Shown: positions 1 to 5,454 of the stretch, one piece after another
How the letters are laid out: every line of letters begins with the position of its first letter
Numbering within the stretch: the stretch's first letter is position 1
DNA from: an uncultured bacterium
GTDB taxonomy: Bacteria > Planctomycetota > UBA1135 > GCA-002686595
Assembly: GCA_913058555.1 (NCBI GenBank)
Contig: CAJXRJ010000527.1
Span: 1 to 5,454 of the forward strand
Direction of reading: 5' to 3'
DNA length: 5,454 nucleotides
Made by a program: the position numbers and the translations under genes
Notes under the pieces: generated by a model
What the model was told of the DNA's origin: nothing
Database searches by the model: none
Seen by the model: only the letters and a program-made list of their open reading frames with translations

Positions 1-1
1 C

Positions 2-181
2 CGCGTGCCCTCGCCGCGCACGAAGGGACTGGCCGCCGTTCTCGTGGGCGCCGGGCTTCCCGTGGAGGAATTCCTCACTTCGTGGCCGGTGACCGGGCGT
101 AGCCGGACCCGCGCGAGCGACCTGTCGAAGTGGCGCGACCGAGCGCTCTTGAAGGACATCGTCGAGGAAGCGAAGCGGTGA
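2..181 (+). CDS. C-terminal end of an unidentified protein (5' end outside window)
   Basis: An open frame enters from the left edge and runs 59 codons to a TGA at 179-181, so only the C-terminus is visible. The visible part has a hydrophobic helix-like stretch (KGLAAVLVGAGLPVEEFL, residues 8-25 of the fragment), then a basic, Ser/Arg-rich linker (TGRSRTRASDLSKW), and ends in a charged amphipathic helix (LLKDIVEEAKR). I do not recognise a family and assign no function. Support for coding is that the frame stays open from the edge, the codon third positions are G/C-rich as in the other genes here, and a strong terminator-like hairpin lies 100 bp downstream. It converges on the beta-helix gene on the other strand. 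Confidence 0.55.
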   Translation, partial: RVPSPRTKGLAAVLVGAGLPVEEFLTSWPVTGRSRTRASDLSKWRDRALLKDIVEEAKR

Positions 182-280
182 GGCGTGTTGCTCGGCGCTT
201 CGGAGGGGCCAACGGCTTCTCCGCACTGCGGATGGGTGGTGCGTCGCCGGCCTCCACGCATCGGCGGTCCAACTAGGAAA

Positions 281-329
281 CAACCCGGGCCGTCGACGCT
301 TTCGCGAGGACGGCCCGGGTTGCTTTCTT
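281..329. terminator. Bidirectional intrinsic terminator between convergent genes
   Basis: A perfect 14-bp inverted repeat, CAACCCGGGCCGTC at 281-294 and GACGGCCCGGGTTG at 309-322, encloses a 14-base loop (295-308). On the + strand the stem is followed by CTTTCTT (323-329). On the - strand it is followed by TTTCCT, the complement of the bases just left of the stem. The hairpin lies 100 bp after the stop of the + strand gene and 20 bp after the stop of the - strand gene, so it can end both transcripts. The T-runs are short and interrupted, so termination efficiency is uncertain, but the stem is long and GC-rich. The rest of the 182-342 gap shows nothing I can support. Confidence 0.8.
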
Positions 330-342
330 ACGGGGAGAGGAG

Positions 343-1572
343 TCAGTTCCGCACGAGGACGGAGCGCGGCTCGCTCCAGACGTCCACGCCGCCGATCACG
401 GCGTGCAGCTGGAGTTCGAGGCGGATCGCCAGACCGGCGCCGGACGGGGCCGGTACCGGGAAGGGCCGGGAGAGTGCGCCCGACGGCGGGAGGATGCCCA
501 CCGGGAACATGCGGGCATGCGCGGGCAAGTGCAGGATGCCTTGGCTTGGACCAAAGGCGGTCCATTCGTTCGAGCGAGCGATGCTGAGGTACACCGGCGC
601 GCCGGGGGTACCCACGATCGAATACGTTCCGAGACTTCCCGCCTGAACCGATGTCGGCGCGCCGAACGCGAGGTTCGGATGGGTGGACTCGGTGGCAACA
701 CCGCCCGTGACACGCACCGGATCACCGTCGCATCCGAAGGTCACTCCGAAGTCGCCGTTACCACCCGGTGTGAAGGTGCCACCTAAGCCGCCGATGGCGT
801 CGAGCCGCGTGTAGTGCACGGTGGAGGACGCACCGCGAACCTGGAGCCCATCGCCCCCGGCGCCGGAGTTGGCGGGGAAGTGCCCCGGTGACGTGGCGGC
901 TGCGCCCTCGCCCCCGGTGAGCTCGCAGCCGTACAGGGCGGCGGTGCTGTTCTCGATGACGAGGCCGTGGTGCCCCGGCATGCCGTCCACGAAGACCTGA
1001 CGCCCCGGAGCTCCTTCGAATGCGCATCCGATGACCGTGACGGCGTCGCAGTCACGCACGAGGTGGCGTGTGCCCCCAATGCCGCAGATCGGGAACTGGG
1101 TCCAATCGATCGGTCCATCGGGGATCGGCGTCATCTGGTCCTGCGTGATGCAGTCCTGAAGAGTGACCTGGCCCGCGCAGTCGCCGATCTCGAAGCCGAG
1201 CTCTAGGTCGAGCCCGGACACGAGGACTTGGTCTTCGGTATCCACGTTCAGAATGCGCAGTTGCTGCGTGCAGATGGTCTGGCCCGCTTCGTCTGCGATG
1301 AGTTGAATCGTCTTGTTACGGATGACGATCGGGGCGGTGTAGGTCCCCGGCAGGACGCGGATGGAACTGCCGCTCGGGGCCACTGCGGCCGCCTGGGCGA
1401 TTTCTTGGAAGTCTCCGCCGCCCGCGGGGTCGACGACGAAGTAACGGGTCTGGGCGACGGTCTGTTGACCGAAGCCCGCCGGAGCGGTGGGGACCTTCAC
1501 GGTCTGACCGGTGGCCACGGCGGTGAGGGCGGCCACGAGGACGCAGCTAAGGGGCAGAGCTGAGATTTTCAT
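343..1572 (-). CDS. Secreted right-handed beta-helix (DUF1565/pectate-lyase-like) protein
   Basis: This is a 409-residue protein with a Sec signal peptide at residues 1-22 (MKIS, hydrophobic core, probable cleavage in VATG|QTV). Residues 44-93 read FVVDPAGGGDFQEIAQAA, then IRVLPGTYTAPIVIRNKTIQLIAD. This is the N-terminal coil pattern of right-handed beta-helix proteins (DUF1565, pectin-esterase/pectate-lyase superfamily). Further coils run to about residue 290, with turns such as VTLQDC, HLVRDC, VTVIGC and AALYGC. Residues 300-409 form a separate beta-rich C-terminal domain (starting NLAFGAPTSVQAGSLGTYSIVG) with no obvious catalytic residues. I chose the ATG at 1572 because it places the signal peptide at the N-terminus. 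A GTG at 1623 would add 17 polar residues in front and is unlikely. No clear Shine-Dalgarno sequence precedes either start. The protein probably acts outside the cytoplasm. Beta-helix proteins can bind or cleave polysaccharide, but a carbohydrate role is only a guess. It is divergent from the propeller gene. Confidence 0.85.
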   Translation of the reverse strand: MKISALPLSCVLVAALTAVATGQTVKVPTAPAGFGQQTVAQTRYFVVDPAGGGDFQEIAQAAAVAPSGSSIRVLPGTYTAPIVIRNKTIQLIADEAGQTICTQQLRILNVDTEDQVLVSGLDLELGFEIGDCAGQVTLQDCITQDQMTPIPDGPIDWTQFPICGIGGTRHLVRDCDAVTVIGCAFEGAPGRQVFVDGMPGHHGLVIENSTAALYGCELTGGEGAAATSPGHFPANSGAGGDGLQVRGASSTVHYTRLDAIGGLGGTFTPGGNGDFGVTFGCDGDPVRVTGGVATESTHPNLAFGAPTSVQAGSLGTYSIVGTPGAPVYLSIARSNEWTAFGPSQGILHLPAHARMFPVGILPPSGALSRPFPVPAPSGAGLAIRLELQLHAVIGGVDVWSEPRSVLVRN

Positions 1573-1714
1573 GGGAATGGTGGATCGGTTTGCGAGCGGA
1601 GCTTCATCGAACCTTATGTCCACGGAGCCCTTTCGTACTGTATCGAGAGAGAGAGGATCCGCTCGCCGTTTCCGATTCAGTCATTCCCAGACACTTCCAA
1701 CGCTCGCAAGTTCC
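1573..1714. promoter_or_regulatory. Divergent intergenic region, presumed promoters for both secreted-protein genes
   Basis: These 142 bp separate the two divergent start codons and must carry both promoters if the genes are not transcribed from further away. No good -35/-10 pair is visible on either strand. The only suggestive element is TACTGTA at 1636-1642, which gives a TAnnnT -10-like hexamer on both strands (TACTGT on +, TACAGT on -). It would leave leaders of roughly 60-70 bases each way. A short GA-repeat (GAGAGAGAGAGG, 1645-1656) lies beside it. The call rests on gene orientation; the exact sites are weakly supported. Confidence 0.4.
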
Positions 1715-4432
1715 ATGACCAAGCCCCGTCCCAAGGCACTTTTTGAGGCGCTCACTCGCATGTTTCCCCGCGTGACGTGTGGCGCCGGCGTCCTTCTCGG
1801 AGTCGCAGGGGCACCGGTCCCCGCGCTGGCCCTGGCCCAGGAATACGGGCCGCAGCTCCCGGTCTCCGGGTCGGCGGAGTACGCGTCACAGATCGCGCGC
1901 GGTGACCTGGACGGCGACGGACGGATGGACCTCTTCCTGACCGATTTCGAAGCTGGGGAGGTGCTCGTGATGGACGGCATCGGGAACGGCAGCTTCGGGC
2001 TGCCACGGGCCTTTGGAATCCCCACCAACCGGACCTCTGGGATCGCCGCATTCGACGCGGATGGTGACGGGAGGCTGGACGTGGTTGTCAGCAGCGACTC
2101 GAGTTCTTTGCAGCTGAATCCAGTGGGACTCTTGACCTACTCCCAGGACAGCAACGGCGACTTCCAGCTCGTTGCCGAAACCACCTTCGGGGTGCCGTCG
2201 TACCAACACCTGGAGCCGAAGGACCTGGACGGGGACGGCGATATCGACCTTTTGATGAGAACGTCGGGCTCCATCGGTGTCCCAAGGTTCGCGATCAACG
2301 ACGGTTCCGGGAGCTTCATGGTCGTTTCGCCGCCAGCCTCACTCGGGAACAGTCGTGGGGCGGAAGCCGTGGATATGAATGGCGACGGATTGTGCGACCT
2401 CCTTATGCGTGATGGCACCGCGGGGCTTGCTTGGTGGCCCTACTTGGGCGCCGGGAACTTTGGGCCGCCCGTGGGGTTTTCCCACGCCTTCTTTGATCCT
2501 CCGGCGCACGACGTCGACGCCGGCGACCTGGACGGGGATGGGGATCTTGATGTTGTCGTGAGCTCACGGGACGGTACCGGGATCGGGATCTACAACAACG
2601 TGGGGGGAGTCCTCTCCTTCGAACGCATCGTCCTCCCCGCGCAGACCCGCCGATACGAAGTTCACCTCGGCGACTTCGACGGCGACGGTGACCTGGATGT
2701 GCTCGCCGTGCCCGACTCCATTCTGGACTCTGCGCCGATCATCTTTCGGAACGGCGGCGGGCTGTTCTTCTTTGGCCCCGAAGAGTTCCTGGGAACGGTG
2801 AGCGCGGGGTCCATCACTTCGAGTTGCTTCGACGCCACCGGCGACGGCCGCCTCGACGTGTTCTTGGCGATCGAGGGCGGGCCCGTCGTGTCGGTGCTGG
2901 GGGCGCCCGCCGCACCCGGGGGCTACTCGTTGGAGGCCTCCCCGCGGCCGCTCACCCGGCGGCTCCCGGGTCTTCGGGATGTGGCCACCGTGGATTTTGA
3001 CGGGGACGGGGACCTCGACGTGATTTCTTCGACACGGTCAGGCAGTGTGGCCCTGGCCCTCCATGAGAACGTGGGCGCGGACCGGTTCCTGCTGCAGGTA
3101 CCGCTTGCGGGCGCACCTTCCGACACGCGGGTCGTGGATGCGGGGGACGTGGACGGCGATGGCTATGTGGACCTCGTCAGCTCATCGTCCACGGGGGACC
3201 TCCTTTGGGTCCGGGGCCTTGGGGATCGAGCGATGGAGACGATCGTGATCGGAAACGTTGGCGGCTCTGTGGTTGCCGGCCCGACGCTCGTGGACCTGGA
3301 CGGGGACGGGGACCTAGACATCGTCGTCGGCCGCAGCGATCCGAACGAGATCAGGGTGTATGACCAGCTGAGCCCCGGTGTTTTCGATATCCCGCGGCTC
3401 ATCGATCAGGCGCCGGACAGAGTTCAGAGCCTTGTGGCCGAGGACCTCAACGGGGATGGAATCTGCGACCTAGCCGCGCTCATGGGGCCGACCGATGCCC
3501 AGTCCTTGCGCTGGTACCGCGGCGTCGGGAACGGTTTTTTCGCTGCGGACGTTGAGATCGCGGGACCCATTGGACGGGCCCGTTCACTTCGCGCGGTGGA
3601 CCTCGACGGCAGCGACACCCTGGACCTTGTCTGGGTTAGCTACTTTGCGAAACGAGTATTCTGCGCCCAGGGCACCACGGGTGGCGCGTTCTCCGCGCCG
3701 GTCACGCTCGGGACCGTGGACGGCTTTGGGCTTCGCTTGGGGATCATGGGGAGCGGCGCGCGCAAGGACATCGTGGTGGGGGTGCTCGCCACGGGCGTGA
3801 ATACGGCCCTCGGTTCCTCCCTGGCCGTGCTCCCGTCCCTGGGGGGGCTCAATTACGGACCGGCCGAGACGCTGACGTATTCCGTGGACGAGCCCATCGC
3901 CCTCGGCTTCGAGGATCTTGACGCGGACGGCGACCTGGACATCCTGAGTGTCTCCCAGAACGACGAACGCATCACCTGGCACAGGGGGCTGCAGAACGCG
4001 CCGATTGGGACCGCGGTTTGTGGTCCGGCCGTGCCGAACTCCAGTGGGCGCTCCGGTCGCATCGTTGCCTACGGGAGCGCTGTGGCCTTGGACGGCGACC
4101 TGACCCTGCGCGTGCTGGACGTCACGCCGAATGCGGGCACGCTCTTCCTCGTGGGGTCCCAAGAAGGGTTCCTGCCCGGCGCGGGTGGTAGCGAAGGCAA
4201 CCTGTGCCTCGGCGGATCGCTCGGGCGCTTCCAACGCCCCGGCGAGCTAGACCGCACCAGCCCCGACGGCAGCCGTTCCATTGGCGTCCAGGTGGACTCC
4301 CTGCCCCAGCCGTCGGGCTTCGTTCCGATCCTCGCTGGGCAGTCCTGGACCTTCCAGGCCTGGCACCGGGACGTGGTGCAAGGGACCGCCACTTCCAACT
4401 TCACCAGCGCGGTCACGGTGTCGTTCCTTTGA
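1715..4432 (+). CDS. Exported FG-GAP/VCBS double beta-propeller protein with planctomycete-type C-terminal domain
   Basis: This is a 905-residue protein. The signal peptide is residues 1-41, or 16-41 if translation starts at the second ATG, with probable cleavage in PALALA|QEYG. Residues 64-742 hold repeats of 49-56 residues, each with a calcium-loop motif of the DxDGDGxxD type followed by a hydrophobic strand. Motifs start at residues 64, 114, 170, 220, 271, 320, 373, 427, 478, 527, 577, 629 and 734, with a degenerate one near 678. FG-P and WYRG/WHRG blade signatures lie between them. This is the FG-GAP/VCBS (integrin alpha-like) propeller family. Fourteen blades fit two seven-bladed propellers. 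Residues 764-905 form a distinct C-terminal domain with two cysteines (C769, C831). The ATG at 1715 gives a long basic n-region. The ATG at 1760 has GAGG 11 bases upstream and is a fair alternative. Upstream in-frame ATGs to 1511 are rejected because they lie antisense to the neighbouring gene. The likely location is the cell surface or the extracellular space; no enzyme motif is seen, so binding or adhesion is an inference. Confidence 0.9.
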   Translation: MTKPRPKALFEALTRMFPRVTCGAGVLLGVAGAPVPALALAQEYGPQLPVSGSAEYASQIARGDLDGDGRMDLFLTDFEAGEVLVMDGIGNGSFGLPRAFGIPTNRTSGIAAFDADGDGRLDVVVSSDSSSLQLNPVGLLTYSQDSNGDFQLVAETTFGVPSYQHLEPKDLDGDGDIDLLMRTSGSIGVPRFAINDGSGSFMVVSPPASLGNSRGAEAVDMNGDGLCDLLMRDGTAGLAWWPYLGAGNFGPPVGFSHAFFDPPAHDVDAGDLDGDGDLDVVVSSRDGTGIGIYNNVGGVLSFERIVLPAQTRRYEVHLGDFDGDGDLDVLAVPDSILDSAPIIFRNGGGLFFFGPEEFLGTVSAGSITSSCFDATGDGRLDVFLAIEGGPVVSVLGAPAAPGGYSLEASPRPLTRRLPGLRDVATVDFDGDGDLDVISSTRSGSVALALHENVGADRFLLQVPLAGAPSDTRVVDAGDVDGDGYVDLVSSSSTGDLLWVRGLGDRAMETIVIGNVGGSVVAGPTLVDLDGDGDLDIVVGRSDPNEIRVYDQLSPGVFDIPRLIDQAPDRVQSLVAEDLNGDGICDLAALMGPTDAQSLRWYRGVGNGFFAADVEIAGPIGRARSLRAVDLDGSDTLDLVWVSYFAKRVFCAQGTTGGAFSAPVTLGTVDGFGLRLGIMGSGARKDIVVGVLATGVNTALGSSLAVLPSLGGLNYGPAETLTYSVDEPIALGFEDLDADGDLDILSVSQNDERITWHRGLQNAPIGTAVCGPAVPNSSGRSGRIVAYGSAVALDGDLTLRVLDVTPNAGTLFLVGSQEGFLPGAGGSEGNLCLGGSLGRFQRPGELDRTSPDGSRSIGVQVDSLPQPSGFVPILAGQSWTFQAWHRDVVQGTATSNFTSAVTVSFL
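1904..3940 (+). repeat. Fourteen tandem propeller-blade repeats with calcium-loop motifs
   Basis: Motif starts in DNA are 1904, 2054, 2222, 2372, 2525, 2672, 2831, 2993, 3146, 3293, 3443, 3599, 3746 (degenerate) and 3914. The steps are 147-168 bases, mean about 155. Twelve motifs keep the D-x-[DNT]-G-D-G-x-x-D form. The one at 3599 reads DLDGSDTLD, losing the fifth-position Asp, and the one at 3746 reads MGSGARKD and has lost the loop. The repeats are diverged at the protein level but share short identical DNA, for example GACGGGGACGGGGACCT at 2999-3015 and again at 3299-3315, exactly two blades apart. Confidence 0.9.
4004..4429 (+). other. C-terminal domain of the propeller protein, recurrent in planctomycete secreted proteins
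   Basis: Residues 764-905 follow the last blade and do not continue the repeat. Recognisable pieces in order are CGPAVPNSSGRSG, DLTLRVLDVTPNAGTLFLVGSQEGF, GGSEGNLCLGGSLGRF, a basic/polar stretch, then AGQSWTFQAWHRDVVQGTATSNFTSAVTVSFL. From memory, close variants of this block end many secreted proteins of uncultured planctomycetes, attached to unrelated N-terminal domains. That makes it a candidate surface-anchoring or sorting module, though this is not proven. C769 and C831 could form a disulfide after export. Confidence 0.6.
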
Positions 4433-4449
4433 CGGCGTCGTTCCCTTGA
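4415..4449 (+). repeat. 17-bp tandem near-duplication across the stop codon
   Basis: ACGGTGTCGTTCCTTTGA at 4415-4432 and ACGGCGTCGTTCCCTTGA at 4432-4449 match at 16 of 18 bases with a period of 17. The first copy contains the stop codon of the propeller gene and the second lies just beyond it. Both differences are T/C transitions. It looks like a small local duplication at the gene end. Confidence 0.6.
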
Positions 4450-4472
4450 GATCGAATTTCTCGTAGAGCCTC

Positions 4473-4489
4473 TCCGCGGCCAGCGCGGA
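4473..4489. terminator. Weak hairpin downstream of the propeller gene
   Basis: TCCGCG (4473-4478) and CGCGGA (4484-4489) can pair around a 5-base loop, 41 bp after the stop codon. The following bases hold only an interrupted T-run (GTGTTTCCT). It is the best terminator candidate I see for the 1715-4432 gene, but a 6-bp stem is easily found by chance in DNA this GC-rich. Confidence 0.2.
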
Positions 4490-4833
4490 CCACCGTGTTT
4501 CCTCCTCGGGGAAGGGGCCTAACCAAACGGCCGAATCGTCACGGCCTGGCCCGCAGGCCCGGCTGGGGCTCGCCCGGAGGGGTGGGGCCCTCGCATGGGC
4601 GTTTCCAGGGTGAGCCCGATCCGCTCCGCCTCCACGGCCTCGCGCTGGCGCTTCCGCGCCACAGAGGCCCCGGGGTGACGGGCTAGAGTCTTGGCTCCCA
4701 TGTCCTTCTGGACGCCTTTCGCTGGCGCTGTCCGGAGGGCTCCGCCTGGGCCGGCGCGGCCCCTCTTCCCCGAAGATCTCCCGAGTGGCGACGGTGCGGT
4801 GACAAAGGGAGGGGCCCCCGTGGATGGCGCGAG

Positions 4834-4839
4834 TACACT
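4834..4839 (+). promoter_or_regulatory. Possible -10 element for coaD
   Basis: TACACT lies 71 bases before the coaD start and fits the TAnnnT pattern of a housekeeping -10 hexamer, giving a predicted leader of about 65 bases. No matching -35 is found at 16-18 bp spacing: the nearest candidate, GTGACA at 4799-4804, is 29 bp away. A second TAnnnT (TAGAGT, 4684-4689) is further upstream. This is weak support only. Confidence 0.2.
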
Positions 4840-4910
4840 CTTCCCCCGCGAAATCCACCTGGGAGCTCGCGCATGTACCCGCTTCAAGCCCGGCCCAGCC
4901 AGCGCCGCCC

Positions 4911-5405
4911 ATGTCGTCCCCGACCGCCCACCACGCCGTCTTTCCCGGCACCTTCGACCCCGTGACCCTCGGGCACGTGGACCTCGTGGAACGTGCCTCG
5001 CGGCTCTTCGGACACCTGACGATCATCGTGGCGGCCCACCACGACAAGCGGCACATCCTGACCGTGGAGGAGCGCGTGGACCTGCTCGAGAAGGCCACGG
5101 CCGGCCTCGAGAACGTGGACGTGGTGGCCCGGGACGGCTTGCTTGTGGACACCGCACGTGAGCTCGGTGCAAGCGCCATCGTGCGCGGCGTCCGAAGCGC
5201 GGCGGACCTCGAGTACGAGCGTCAGCTCGCCCTCACCAACCGGGCCATGGATCCCGACCTCGACACGGTGCTGCTCCTCTCTTCGTCCGAGCACGCCCAT
5301 GTGTCCAGCACCCTCGTGCGCCAGATCGCGCGACTCGGTGGGGACATCCAACCCTTCGTACCCATCGCGGTGGTCAGCGCTCTCGCCGGCCGCTTCGACT
5401 CCTAA
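4911..5405 (+). CDS. coaD: Phosphopantetheine adenylyltransferase
   Basis: CoaD transfers AMP from ATP to 4'-phosphopantetheine, giving dephospho-CoA and pyrophosphate. This is the fourth of five steps to coenzyme A, in the cytoplasm. The 164-residue length is normal for the family. Signature motifs are all present: PGTFDPVTLGH (residues 12-22, the nucleotidyltransferase TxGH site with H22), K46 in HHDKRH, LTVEERVDLLEKA (50-62), RGVRSAADLEYERQLALTNR (92-111, with R92, R95 and E103), and VSSTLVRQIARLGGDIQPFVP (131-151). Each of H22, K46, R95 and E103 lies four residues after its E. coli counterpart, as I recall the numbering. The ATG at 4911 gives a short, normal N-terminus; the in-frame ATG at 4824 would add 29 residues and is unlikely. 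No Shine-Dalgarno sequence is evident. The usual neighbour rsmD is not in view upstream. The gene is complete, but only four genomic bases follow its TAA. Confidence 0.97.
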   Translation: MSSPTAHHAVFPGTFDPVTLGHVDLVERASRLFGHLTIIVAAHHDKRHILTVEERVDLLEKATAGLENVDVVARDGLLVDTARELGASAIVRGVRSAADLEYERQLALTNRAMDPDLDTVLLLSSSEHAHVSSTLVRQIARLGGDIQPFVPIAVVSALAGRFDS

Positions 5406-5409
5406 CTCC

Positions 5410-5454
5410 CTGTCTCTTATACACATCTCCGAGCCCACGAGACTAGGCATGATC
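5410..5454 (+). other. Illumina Nextera adapter read-through (non-genomic)
   Basis: Bases 5410-5428 are the 19-bp Tn5 mosaic end (CTGTCTCTTATACACATCT). Bases 5429-5443 (CCGAGCCCACGAGAC) complete the reverse complement of the Nextera Read 2 adapter. Bases 5444-5451 (TAGGCATG) sit where the i7 index belongs and match the index I recall as N706. Bases 5452-5454 (ATC) are the first bases of the P7 tail. The order and spacing are exactly those of a library molecule read past its insert end, so this is an untrimmed adapter, not a genomic transposon end. Confidence 0.98.

Larger units (their letters stand above)
4433..4910. other. 478-bp stretch without a convincing gene
   Basis: Frames on both strands stay open here, but this is expected at this GC content. 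Their translations are Arg/Pro/Gly-rich and lack any domain I recognise. On the - strand, one frame at 4519-4701 (60 codons, starting MGAKTLARHPGASVARKRQRE) and another between about 4445 and 4530 (EETRWSALAAERLYEKFDLKG) look more protein-like than the rest. They are in different frames and may be relics of a lost gene. A weak hairpin lies at 4473-4489 and -10-like hexamers at 4684-4689 and 4834-4839. Confidence 0.5.

Noticed and set aside
220..232. Palindrome TCCGCACTGCGGA after the first gene
   Set aside because: A single-base centre cannot form a hairpin, no promoter is nearby, and such short palindromes are common by chance in GC-rich DNA.
1573..1623. GTG start at 1623 for the beta-helix protein
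   Set aside because: It would place 17 charged and polar residues before a clear signal peptide that begins at the ATG at 1572.
1511..1714. N-terminal extension of the propeller protein to the first in-frame ATG at 1511
   Set aside because: The 68 extra residues lie over the start of the opposite gene and the intergenic gap, and they would bury the signal peptide. Starts at 1715 or 1760 place it correctly.
1904..3940. CRISPR-like or DNA-level satellite array
   Set aside because: The periodicity is in the protein reading frame with diverged DNA between short motifs, as expected for propeller blades.
3584..4234. 216-codon - strand frame inside the propeller gene
   Set aside because: It is antisense to a strongly supported gene, has no recognisable domain, and is explained by the high GC content.
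4247..5179. 310-codon - strand frame spanning the gap and overlapping both flanking genes
   Set aside because: It overlaps coaD and the propeller gene on the opposite strand, and most of its translation is Ser/Arg/Pro-rich. Only a short middle part looks protein-like, and this is recorded as a possible relic.
5410..5428. Genomic Tn5/IS50 mosaic end
   Set aside because: The adapter, index and P7 bases that follow show it is library sequence, and there is no transposase or target duplication.
4884..5450. 188-codon - strand frame opposite coaD
   Set aside because: Its start lies in the Nextera adapter and its body is the antisense of coaD; it is an artefact.

Overview
This is a high-GC bacterial window, most likely from a member of the Planctomycetota or a similar lineage rich in large secreted repeat proteins. 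Two features suggest this. The window carries a divergent pair of exported, low-complexity-rich proteins (a right-handed beta-helix protein and a double FG-GAP/VCBS propeller). The propeller protein also ends in a domain of about 140 residues, with motifs such as CGPAVPNSSG, GNLCLGG and WTFQAWHRD, that I recall from many secreted proteins of uncultured and marine planctomycetes. The taxonomic call is recollection plus inference; no marker gene in the window proves it.

Layout from left to right. Positions 2-181 hold the 3' end of an unidentified + strand gene. A strong 14-bp-stem hairpin at 281-322 lies between it and a convergent - strand gene at 343-1572, and looks like a shared bidirectional terminator. 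The 343-1572 gene encodes a 409-residue secreted beta-helix protein. A 142-bp gap (1573-1714) separates it from the divergent + strand gene at 1715-4432, which encodes a 905-residue exported protein with 14 propeller-blade repeats and the planctomycete-type C-terminal domain. A 478-bp stretch without a convincing gene follows (4433-4910). Then comes coaD (4911-5405), phosphopantetheine adenylyltransferase of coenzyme A synthesis, complete and with all its signature motifs.

The last 45 bases (5410-5454) are not genomic. They are an Illumina Nextera transposase read-through: the Tn5 mosaic end, the rest of the Read 2 adapter, an 8-base index and the first bases of the P7 tail. Real sequence ends four bases after the coaD stop codon.

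The two secreted proteins may share a regulatory region and act at the cell surface or outside it, but nothing in the sequence identifies a substrate. coaD is a housekeeping gene with no evident functional link to them. I do not see a CRISPR array, tRNA, rRNA, insertion sequence, phage gene, defence system or biosynthetic cluster. The window is mostly an ordinary planctomycete-like region, with an assembly artefact at its end.
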